Of a stretch of 14,292 bases of DNA, positions 7,912 to 14,292 are shown piece by piece. The stretch comes from CAIOSQ01 sp044359885 (GTDB lineage: Bacteria; Pseudomonadota; Alphaproteobacteria; CACIAM-22H2): NCBI GenBank assembly GCA_044359885.1, contig JBIKLI010000078.1, forward strand, positions 1-14,292, in the 5' to 3' direction. The position numbers and the translations under genes are program-made. The notes beneath the pieces were generated by a model. That model saw nothing but the letters and a program-made list of their open reading frames with translations, did no database searches and had not been told where the DNA came from. Within the stretch, counting starts at the first letter, position 1; each line of letters starts with the position of its first letter.

Positions 7912-8339
7912 GACGCGGTCCGGCGCAGCGCGCCGCGGGCGATCGCCATGCCCGCGAACATCGCGACCACGAACCCCGCGCCGGCGGCGGAGCCCGCGCC
8001 GAGCGCCACGAAGGCCGGTCCAGGGCAGAATCCGGCAAGCCCCCAGCCGATGCCGAAGATGGCCGGGCCGACCAGGATGCGTGCGTCGATCCCGCGGGTG
8101 GGCGGCAACTGGAATTGCGCGGCATAGATCGGATGCGGTCGCGCCAGGACGGCGCGGAAGCCGAAGAAGCCCACGCCGATGGCGCCGGCCATGACGAAGG
8201 CGAGGCTGGGATCCCAGCCGCCGGTCGGCAGCGCCGCGATATCCAGGAAGTTGATCACCTTCGCCGGGTCGGACATGCCCGACACGACGAGCCCCAGGCC
8301 GAGCAGCAATCCGGCGAGGAATTGGACAAGGATCGCCAT
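7908..8339 (-). CDS. YeeE/YedE-family half-transporter (DUF6691-type), second gene of the pair
   Basis: A 143-residue membrane protein with about four hydrophobic helices. Diagnostic stretches are VVSGMSDPAKVINFLD at 18-33, a WDPS...AGAIG segment, and GPAIFGIGWGLAGFCPGPA at 91-109 with C105. This matches the C-terminal half of YeeE/YedE sulfur transporters, which are often full-length but also occur as paired halves. Family knowledge: YeeE imports thiosulfate through conserved cysteines. It follows the other half after 14 bases, with GGGGA ahead of the ATG, so the two probably assemble as one transporter for a sulfur compound. An upstream in-frame extension is open but lies in the preceding gene and does not resemble protein. 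Confidence 0.85.
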   Translation of the reverse strand: MAILVQFLAGLLLGLGLVVSGMSDPAKVINFLDIAALPTGGWDPSLAFVMAGAIGVGFFGFRAVLARPHPIYAAQFQLPPTRGIDARILVGPAIFGIGWGLAGFCPGPAFVALGAGSAAGAGFVVAMFAGMAIARGALRRTAS

Positions 8340-8353
8340 GTGCGTCCCCGCGC

Positions 8354-8797
8354 TCAGAGGACGTGCCGCATGACGAACACGGTGGCCACCGCCGTCGCCA
8401 TGAACACCATCGTCGCCACCAGCGAGCGCAGCGACAATCTCGACAGGCCGCACACGCCGTGGCCGGAGGTGCAGCCATTGCCCCAGACCGTGCCGAAGCC
8501 GACCAGCAGGCCGGCGACGACCAGCAGCACCGGTCCCGCCGCGACATGCATCGGCACCGGATGCCCCGTTCCTGCGGCGACCAGCAGCGGCGCGGCGACG
8601 ATCCCGGCGATGAACGCCAGACGTCCGGCGACGCCGTCGCCCTCGTAGGGCGGCAACAGCCGCGCGGCGATCCCGCTGATCCCGGCGATCCGGCCATGGG
8701 TCGCCATCAGCAGCACGGCGGCGGCACCGATCATCCCACCTCCGATCAGCGCCGCGACGGGCGCGAACGCCGTTCGCACGAACTCGCCTTCTGCCAT
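8354..8797 (-). CDS. YeeE/YedE-family half-transporter, first gene of the pair
   Basis: A 147-residue membrane protein with about four helices. The family signature GNGCTSGHGVCGLSRLS is at 107-123, with C109 and C116, the cysteines expected to handle the sulfur substrate. It matches the N-terminal half of YeeE/YedE (sulf_transp) proteins; homologous paired halves have been called PmpA/PmpB. The ATG at 8797 has GGAGGG at 8802-8807, six or so bases upstream. It is transcribed divergently from the ArsR-type regulator, from a good sigma70-like promoter that contains an inverted repeat, so persulfide-responsive repression is likely. The substrate (thiosulfate, sulfide or polysulfide) is inferred from family and context. 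Confidence 0.88.
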   Translation of the reverse strand: MAEGEFVRTAFAPVAALIGGGMIGAAAVLLMATHGRIAGISGIAARLLPPYEGDGVAGRLAFIAGIVAAPLLVAAGTGHPVPMHVAAGPVLLVVAGLLVGFGTVWGNGCTSGHGVCGLSRLSLRSLVATMVFMATAVATVFVMRHVL

Positions 8798-8807
8798 CGC
8801 GCCCTCC

Positions 8808-8835
8808 GTTTCAGCGAAGGATGGAAATATATATT
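8808..8835 (+). promoter_or_regulatory. Candidate promoter of the ArsR-family gene
   Basis: TATATT at 8830-8835 fits a -10 box, with a weak GTTTCA at 8808-8813 as -35, 16 bases apart. Transcription would begin near 8842, leaving a leader of about 15 bases before ATG 8857 and making the ATG at 8821 untranslatable. The -10 overlaps the inverted repeat at 8831-8850, so the regulator could repress itself. The -35 match is poor (3 of 6). Confidence 0.35.
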
Positions 8836-8855
8836 CGTATGTGCGAAGATTTCAA
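8826..8855 (-). promoter_or_regulatory. Promoter of the YeeE/YedE pair
   Basis: On the minus strand, TTGAAA (plus 8850-8855, 5 of 6 to consensus) and TATATT (plus 8826-8831, 5 of 6) are 18 bases apart. Transcription would start near 8819, giving a leader of about 20 bases with the GGAGGG site in it. This AT-rich patch stands out strongly from the surrounding DNA. The inverted repeat at 8831-8850 fills the spacer, an arrangement suited to repression or distortion of the promoter by a dimeric ArsR protein. Confidence 0.6.
8831..8850. promoter_or_regulatory. Candidate operator for the BigR/SqrR-like regulator
   Basis: Arms ATATTCG (8831-8837) and CGAAGAT (8844-8850) are inverted copies matching at 6 of 7 positions around a 6-base spacer. 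They contain ATTC-N8-GAAG, one base from the ATTC-N8-GAAT consensus I recall for SqrR. The repeat sits in the spacer of the transporter promoter and overlaps the possible -10 of the regulator gene, so one dimer could shut both directions. Confidence 0.55.
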
Positions 8856-8856
8856 C

Positions 8857-9324
8857 ATGCAAACGGCGCGATACGACATCCCCGCCGCCGACATGGCGGC
8901 CAACGCCGAGGCGGCCGCCCGCCTGCTCGCCATCCTGTCGAACCCGAAGCGGCTGATGGCGCTCTGCAACCTGCTGGACGGCGAGATGCCTGTCGGCCGC
9001 CTCGCCGAAAAGGTCGGACTTGCGCCCGCCACGCTGTCGCAGCACCTGGCCCGGCTGCGCGACCTGCGCCTCGTCGAGACACGCCGCGCCGGCCAGACGA
9101 TCCATTACCGGTTGGCCAGCCCCGAGATCCGCGCCATCCTCGAAACGCTCTACCGCATCTACTGCGCCGCACCGCCGGCCGTTCAGCAGACGGCGATGGT
9201 GCAGCGATCGATCTCGTCCCAGTCCAGCTCTGCGCCCAGCCCCGGGGTCGCCGGCAGCCGCGCGACCCCGCCGTCGAGCGGCAGACCGCCTGCGAGGCCG
9301 AAGGCGAAATCCTCGATCGGATAG
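8857..9324 (+). CDS. ArsR-family repressor, BigR/SqrR-like persulfide sensor
   Basis: A 155-residue winged-helix regulator. The core is LLAILSNPKRLMALCNLL, then the recognition helix region VGLAPATLSQHLARLRDL and the wing VETRRAGQTIHYRL, followed by the last helix ETLYRIYCAA. C37 and C103 sit at the positions and the exact 66-residue spacing of the sensing cysteines in BigR and SqrR, which form a polysulfide bridge and release DNA; ordinary metal-binding ArsR motifs are absent. ATG 8857 is preferred, with purine-rich GAAGA about 7 bases upstream; the in-frame ATGs at 8821 and 8839 would place the operator inside the coding region. After residue 105 about 50 residues of Ser/Pro/Ala-rich tail follow, absent from BigR, and most of it is antisense to the convergent enolase-family gene. 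The divergent YeeE/YedE pair is the likely target. Confidence 0.88.
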   Translation: MQTARYDIPAADMAANAEAAARLLAILSNPKRLMALCNLLDGEMPVGRLAEKVGLAPATLSQHLARLRDLRLVETRRAGQTIHYRLASPEIRAILETLYRIYCAAPPAVQQTAMVQRSISSQSSSAPSPGVAGSRATPPSSGRPPARPKAKSSIG

Positions 9325-10292
9325 AGCAGTTCGAAGAAGTCGCAGTTCCGCATCGCCGCGCAGCAATGGAGGTTGACCAGCTCCAGCGGATGGAAGATCG
9401 CGGTATGAACCTCGCAATTGACGCCGAAGGCTTCGGCCAGCCGCGCGGTCTTCATCACCCCGGTGACGCCGCCGGTCCATGACACGTCGGCGCGCACGCG
9501 GTCGACGACGCGGGTCGCGATGCATTCGGCGACGCTGTAGGGGTGCTTGGCCAGTACCTCGGTGCCGACCACCGGGATCTCCAGCACCCGCGTCAGCTCG
9601 CGCAGCGCATGCATGTCCTCGTCGAAGAGCGGCTCTTCGTACCAATAGTATCCTAGCCGCTCGAGCCCGCGTCCGAAGCGCACGGCCTGCTCCAGGTTGT
9701 AGCAGGACACGGGGTCGGACATCAGCCTGAACCCGTCGCCGACCGCCTCGCGCGCGATCCGATGGGCCTCCAGGTCGGCCTCCCACGACTTGCCCGGCGT
9801 GTGAAGCTTGTAGCCGGCCAGTCCCTGGGCCTTCGCCTGCGCCGCCTGCCGTCCATAATCCTCCAGCGTGGGCAGGATCATCGAACTGGCATAGACCGGC
9901 ACCGTGTCGCGGTAACCGCCCAGATAGCGCCAGAGCGGCTGGCCCGCCTGCTGTGCCCCCAGAAGCCACAGGCACGCGTCGAACGGGCCATAGGCGTAGA
10001 TCGGCAGATGGCCCCACCAGCGATCGGCGATCCGGAAATCGTGCCATGCCTTCTCGCGGTCGCGCGCGTCGCGCCCCAGGAAGAAGGGGCGCAGGCTGTC
10101 GGCGACCAGCCGGGCGGCACCGGCCGCCGAACGCCCGGCGAAGCCGAGCATCGAAGCCGAAAGTCCGGCGTCGGTCCGCAAGGTGACGACGAGGAACTCG
10201 AAGCCCTTGAAGTCGCCGGTCGCGAAGGCGCCGGGCCCGAAACGTTCCGGCCCTCGCCGGCATGCCCGCACTTCGACCGCGCTGATCCGCAT
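9183..10292 (-). CDS. Enolase-superfamily protein, mandelate racemase-like acid-sugar dehydratase candidate
   Basis: A 369-residue protein. The N-terminal capping domain is followed by a TIM barrel whose metal ligands are D193 (MSDPV), E219 or E220 (YEEP) and E245 (GTEV). A D269-H296 dyad (RADVSWTGG and EVHTAIFHP) matches the acid/base pair of mandelate racemase almost position for position. The K-x-K of the second strand is here K162-L-H164, so the second lysine base is replaced by histidine. Family knowledge: such enzymes abstract the proton alpha to a carboxylate and usually dehydrate sugar acids to 2-keto-3-deoxy acids. The substrate is not recognisable. The start at 10292 has GGGAGG 4 bases upstream. 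It is divergent from an SDR dehydrogenase gene that may act in the same pathway. Its last 142 bases overlap the tail of the ArsR-family frame. Confidence 0.88.
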   Translation of the reverse strand: MRISAVEVRACRRGPERFGPGAFATGDFKGFEFLVVTLRTDAGLSASMLGFAGRSAAGAARLVADSLRPFFLGRDARDREKAWHDFRIADRWWGHLPIYAYGPFDACLWLLGAQQAGQPLWRYLGGYRDTVPVYASSMILPTLEDYGRQAAQAKAQGLAGYKLHTPGKSWEADLEAHRIAREAVGDGFRLMSDPVSCYNLEQAVRFGRGLERLGYYWYEEPLFDEDMHALRELTRVLEIPVVGTEVLAKHPYSVAECIATRVVDRVRADVSWTGGVTGVMKTARLAEAFGVNCEVHTAIFHPLELVNLHCCAAMRNCDFFELLYPIEDFAFGLAGGLPLDGGVARLPATPGLGAELDWDEIDRCTIAVC

Positions 10293-10319
10293 GCCGCCTC
10301 CCTGCCCTGCCAGCGCGAC

Positions 10320-10347
10320 GATAAAGATCGTGGCGCCCGCCGGGCAA
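10320..10347 (-). promoter_or_regulatory. Weak candidate promoter for the enolase-family gene
   Basis: On the minus strand TTGCCC (plus 10342-10347) and TTTATC (plus 10320-10325) are 16 bases apart, 20-50 bases ahead of the ribosome binding site. The matches are only fair (4 and 3 of 6). The rest of the 207-base divergent gap (10293-10499) shows a similarly weak plus-strand candidate, TTGCGC at 10417-10422 and CATAAG at 10439-10444, and no clear shared operator. Confidence 0.22.
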
Positions 10348-10488
10348 GCCCAGCGTCGCCATCGGCATGCCGCCGGCACGGCGCAGTCCGGTCCACCGGA
10401 TCGCGCAAGGGCAGGGTTGCGCGGCGGGCGCCGATGCGCATAAGCAGGCGATGGCGCCGGCGCCGGGCCACGCGCCGCATGCGGACAT

Positions 10489-10494
10489 GGAGGA
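10489..10494 (+). promoter_or_regulatory. Ribosome binding site that sets the SDR start
   Basis: GGAGGA lies 5 bases before ATG 10500. It fixes the start where SDR homology begins; the frame is open far upstream, but that stretch is antisense to the enolase-family gene and does not look like protein. Confidence 0.75.
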
Positions 10495-10499
10495 CGGCG

Positions 10500-11270
10500 A
10501 TGACCGGTATCTTCTCGCTCGACGGCAAGGTCGCGCTCGTCACGGGGGCCTCGCGCGGGCTCGGCCGGTCGATGGCGCTCGCGCTGGCCCGCTGCGGGGC
10601 CCATGTCGTCGTCAACGGCCGCAACCCGGACGGCATCGCCGCCACCTGCGCGGCGATCGCCGCCGCGGGCGGCGGCGCCACGGCGATGGCCTTCGACACC
10701 ACCGACGCCGCGGCGGCCAACGCGGCGATCGCGCGGATCGAGGCCGAGCGCGGCCATCTCGACATCCTCGTCAACAACGCCGGCTACGGCGACGGCCGAA
10801 CGGCCAGCGAGACCAGCGATGCGCAATGGGACGAGATCCTGGGGGTCGATCTCGGCGCCTGCTTCCGCCTCGCGCGGCTGGCCTCGGTGGGCATGCTGCG
10901 CCGCGGACGGGGCCGCATCGTCAACATCTCGTCGATCAACGCGCATATCGCGCGCGAGGCCAACACCAGCTACTGCGCCGCGAAGGCCGGGCTCGAGGGC
11001 ATGACGCGCGCGCTCGCCGTCGAGTGGGGCCCCCGCGGCGTCACGGTGAACGCGATCGCACCCGGCTACATGATGACGCCGGACAACATGGCGACGCCGC
11101 TGCGCGCCGATCCCGAGCGGCGCGACTGGTTCGCCCAGCGCACCGCGCTGCGGCGCTGGGGCCAGGTGGACGAACTGGACGGCGCCGTCGTCTATCTCGC
11201 CAGCGACGCGTCGGCCTACTGCACCGGCCACGTGCTGATCGTCGATGGCGGCATGAGCGTCAAGATCTGA
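10500..11270 (+). CDS. Short-chain dehydrogenase/reductase (gluconate 5-dehydrogenase / 3-oxoacyl reductase type)
   Basis: A 256-residue classical SDR. The cofactor motif TGASRGLG is at 15-22, NNAG at 92-95, catalytic S145 with Y158-x-x-x-K162, the PG motif at 188-189, and a C-terminal IVDGG near 247-251. R41 after the second strand (VVNGRNPDG) suggests NADP(H) preference, by family rule. The opening FSLDGKVALVTGASRGLG and the length resemble gluconate 5-dehydrogenases and FabG-like reductases; SDR substrate cannot be fixed by sequence. Divergent placement next to a probable acid-sugar dehydratase favours a sugar-acid or related hydroxyacid as substrate. Its stop codon is the left end of a perfect inverted repeat shared with the convergent thiolase gene. 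Confidence 0.9.
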   Translation: MTGIFSLDGKVALVTGASRGLGRSMALALARCGAHVVVNGRNPDGIAATCAAIAAAGGGATAMAFDTTDAAAANAAIARIEAERGHLDILVNNAGYGDGRTASETSDAQWDEILGVDLGACFRLARLASVGMLRRGRGRIVNISSINAHIAREANTSYCAAKAGLEGMTRALAVEWGPRGVTVNAIAPGYMMTPDNMATPLRADPERRDWFAQRTALRRWGQVDELDGAVVYLASDASAYCTGHVLIVDGGMSVKI

Positions 11271-11282
11271 CGCCGCCCGGCG

Positions 11283-11285
<3 letters not shown>
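11268..11285. repeat. Perfect inverted repeat containing both convergent stop codons
   Basis: TGACGCCG, two bases, then CGGCGTCA: an 8-bp perfect inverted repeat. The left TGA is the SDR stop and the right TCA is the thiolase stop on the other strand. In RNA it can form a GC-rich stem of about 7 pairs with a 4-base loop from either transcript. There is no T-tract on either side, so intrinsic termination is unproven; a role in mRNA 3'-end protection is equally possible. Confidence 0.6.
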
Positions 11286-12488
<1,203 letters not shown>

Positions 12489-12523
12489 GGCAACGTCTCC
12501 GCGGTCTGGTTCGGATCGCGTCC

Positions 12524-14254
12524 TTAGCACGCCGCGCGTCCCGATGCCTCCGTCCGGAAGGCCTGCAGCGCCGCCTCGACGCTGGGCGCATGGACGACCC
12601 CGACCCCGTGGACGCGCAACGCCCGGCGCGCCTCGTCGTCGGCCCCGGCGCAGTAGACGCGGACGCCGCGGCGCGCCGCCTTTCGCGACAGCCCCTCCAG
12701 CACATGCGCCGCGGTCGAATCGAGGAACGGAACCGCCGAGAGATCGATCACCAGGGCCCGATGCGTGTCGGATATGCGGTCCAGCACCGAGCCGATCGAG
12801 GAGGCCGCGCCGAAGAAGAACGCGCCGGTGATGCGGTAGACGACGATCTCCGGGTCGGCGCCGCCGGCGGCCCCGGCCCCCGGCACGGGAGCGCGCGCGT
12901 CCGGGATGTCCTCGCCGACCAGCGGCACCCGCGCCTCGACGCCTGCGACGCGAGACATGCGGTGGATGAACAGCACCGATCCCAGCGCGAACCCGACGAC
13001 GATCGCCTCGGTCAGATCCCGCAGCACCGTCAGCAGGAAGGTCGTGGTCAGCACCGCGGCGTCGCCCCAGCCCGACCGCAGCAGCGCCGCGATCGCCGCG
13101 CGCTCGACCATGTTCCAGGCGACGACGGCGAGCACGCCCGCAAGCGCGGCGAGCGGCACATAGGCGGCGAGCGGGGCGGCGACCAGCACGAACAGCAGCA
13201 GGAAGACCGAGTGCAGCATCCCGGAAACCGGTCCCTGCGCGCCGGCACGGACATTCGTCGCCGTGCGCGCGATCGTGCCGGTGACGCAGAAGCCGCCGAA
13301 CAGCGCGGTCCCGACATTGGCGACGCCCTGTGCGACCAGCTCGCAGTTGGACCGATGCCGCCGTCCCGTCATGCCGTCGGCGACGACCGCCGACAGCAAG
13401 GACTCGATCGCGCCGAGCAGCGTGAAGGACAGCGCCGCGGGCAGCACAGCGGCGATCCGCGCCGGCGACAGATCCGGCAGCGCCGGGGCCGGCAGGCTCG
13501 CGGGAATGCCGCCGAAGCGCGACCCGATCGTCGCGACGTCGAGCCCGAGACCGGCGACGACGACGGCGGCGCCGGCGACGGCGACCAGCATTCCCGGCCA
13601 ATGCGGCCTCAGCCAGCGCAGCGCCAGGATGACCGCGGCGGTACCCGCGGAGAGGGCGATCGCGGCCGGCGAGAAGCTGGGCAGCGCCTGCCAGAGCGCC
13701 GGCAGCTTCTCGGTCAGCAGGCCAGGCTCGGGCCCGGCCAGGGTCAGCCCGAGCATTTCGTGGATCTGGCTCGCGAGGATGATCGCGGCGATGCCGGCGG
13801 TGAAGCCGACGGTCACCGGGAAGGGAATGAACTTGATGAAGGTGCCGAGCCGCAGGAAGCCGATGGCCGCGAGCATGAATCCCGACATGAAGGTCGCGAG
13901 GATCAGTCCGTCGACGCCGTGCTGCGCGACTGTCGAGCTGACCAGCACGATGAAGGCGCCGGCGGGTCCGCCGATCTGGAAGCGCGAGCCGCCCAGCGCC
14001 GAGACGAGGAACCCGCCGACGATCGCCGTGTGGAGACCCTGCGCCGGGCTGACGCCCGACGCGATGGCGATCGCCATCGACAACGGCAGCGCCACGATCG
14101 CGACGGTCAGCCCGGACATCGCGTCCCGGCGCAGCTTGCCGAGCCCGTAGCCCTCGCGCAGCACCGTGAACAGCTTCGGCGTGAACAACTCGGCGAAGCC
14201 GGCGGCGTCGCCCGCCGGAACCGCGCCACGCCCCATCTGCCGTTGTCGTTCCAT
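12524..14254 (-). CDS. SulP-family anion transporter with C-terminal STAS domain
   Basis: A 576-residue inner-membrane carrier of the SulP/SLC26 family. The membrane domain spans about residues 45-430 with the conserved GGPAGAF at 95-101, FPVTVGFTAGIA near 145-156, the signature from GAIESLLSAVVADGMTG into NCELVAQGVANV (281-313), and TGTIARTATNVRAG at 325-338. A cytoplasmic STAS domain follows (about 468-565) with DLSAVPFLDST, where S513 is the position phosphorylated in anti-sigma antagonists. Members carry sulfate, bicarbonate or C4-dicarboxylates (DauA). ATG 14254 is preferred: it has GGGGGGA about 6 bases upstream; GTG 14287 and ATG 14236 are in-frame alternatives. Because the partner gene degrades a C6 dicarboxylate thioester, a dicarboxylate substrate deserves equal weight with sulfate. 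Confidence 0.92.
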   Translation of the reverse strand: MERQRQMGRGAVPAGDAAGFAELFTPKLFTVLREGYGLGKLRRDAMSGLTVAIVALPLSMAIAIASGVSPAQGLHTAIVGGFLVSALGGSRFQIGGPAGAFIVLVSSTVAQHGVDGLILATFMSGFMLAAIGFLRLGTFIKFIPFPVTVGFTAGIAAIILASQIHEMLGLTLAGPEPGLLTEKLPALWQALPSFSPAAIALSAGTAAVILALRWLRPHWPGMLVAVAGAAVVVAGLGLDVATIGSRFGGIPASLPAPALPDLSPARIAAVLPAALSFTLLGAIESLLSAVVADGMTGRRHRSNCELVAQGVANVGTALFGGFCVTGTIARTATNVRAGAQGPVSGMLHSVFLLLFVLVAAPLAAYVPLAALAGVLAVVAWNMVERAAIAALLRSGWGDAAVLTTTFLLTVLRDLTEAIVVGFALGSVLFIHRMSRVAGVEARVPLVGEDIPDARAPVPGAGAAGGADPEIVVYRITGAFFFGAASSIGSVLDRISDTHRALVIDLSAVPFLDSTAAHVLEGLSRKAARRGVRVYCAGADDEARRALRVHGVGVVHAPSVEAALQAFRTEASGRAAC

Positions 14255-14292
14255 GCCCCATCCCCCCGAAGCCGGAAACCCCGGCACGATAA

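Noticed and set aside
8821..8856. Earlier ATGs (8821, 8839) as the start of the ArsR-family regulator
   Set aside because: They would put the operator and -10 region inside the coding sequence, they lack properly spaced ribosome binding sites, and the added residues are not part of the family core. They cannot be fully excluded without start mapping.
8746..10488. A minus-strand open frame of 580 codons across the ArsR/enolase region
   Set aside because: It is the wrong frame of the enolase-family gene and crosses the AT-rich promoter region; it shows no recognisable domain.
9762..10499. Upstream in-frame extension of the SDR gene by 246 codons
   Set aside because: It is largely antisense to the enolase-family gene, and the SDR fold with its ribosome binding site starts at 10500.
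10293..11231. N-terminal extension of the enolase-family frame by 313 codons
   Set aside because: It is antisense to the SDR gene; the capping domain begins at 10292 behind a GGGAGG site.
12489..14261. The thiolase reading frame stays open for another 591 codons upstream, as if encoding a 992-residue fusion
   Set aside because: The extension lies in another frame of the SulP gene and is Arg/Gly/Ala-rich without homology; the thiolase N-terminus begins precisely at GTG 12488 with a ribosome binding site.

Overview
This 14.3-kb window is very GC-rich, gene-dense and free of any visible mobile element, tRNA, rRNA or CRISPR array. Base composition, GTG/TTG starts, ATGA gene overlaps and the protein families (Dpp-type ABC operon, BigR/SqrR-type ArsR regulator, 3-oxoadipyl-CoA thiolase, SulP carrier) point to the chromosome of a free-living, metabolically versatile high-GC proteobacterium. 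I favour an alphaproteobacterium (Rhodospirillales or Hyphomicrobiales style); this is an inference from gene style, not a taxonomic proof.

Layout. (1) Positions 1-80 hold the last 25 codons of an unidentified gene. (2) Positions 198-7911 form one plus-strand operon: an ATZ/TRZ-type amidohydrolase, a PuuE-like polysaccharide-deacetylase-family hydrolase, and a complete peptide/nickel-type ABC importer (binding protein, two permeases, two ATPases). The logic is import of a small nitrogenous compound followed by two cytoplasmic C-N hydrolyses. The substrate cannot be read from sequence; a cyclic amide, ureide or N-heterocycle is the best guess. (3) Positions 7908-9324 form a sulfur locus: two half-size YeeE/YedE membrane proteins on the minus strand, divergent from an ArsR-family regulator that keeps the two cysteines, 66 residues apart, of the persulfide sensors BigR and SqrR. 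An inverted repeat resembling the SqrR site lies between the -35 and -10 boxes of the transporter promoter. (4) Positions 9183-11270 hold a divergent pair: an enolase-superfamily (mandelate racemase-like) acid-sugar dehydratase candidate and an SDR dehydrogenase of the gluconate 5-dehydrogenase/3-oxoacyl reductase type, suggesting sugar-acid catabolism. (5) Positions 11283-14254 hold a minus-strand pair: a SulP-STAS anion carrier followed by a 3-oxoadipyl-CoA thiolase (PcaF).

The most interesting parts are the regulator/operator/split-transporter sulfur module, the uncharacterised two-hydrolase plus ABC operon, the unusual ABC ATPase C-termini, the K-x-H motif in the enolase homologue, and a perfect inverted repeat that contains both stop codons of the convergent SDR and thiolase genes. 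Most of the window is ordinary, compact catabolic and transport DNA; the novelty claims are hypotheses about combinations and variants rather than new protein folds.
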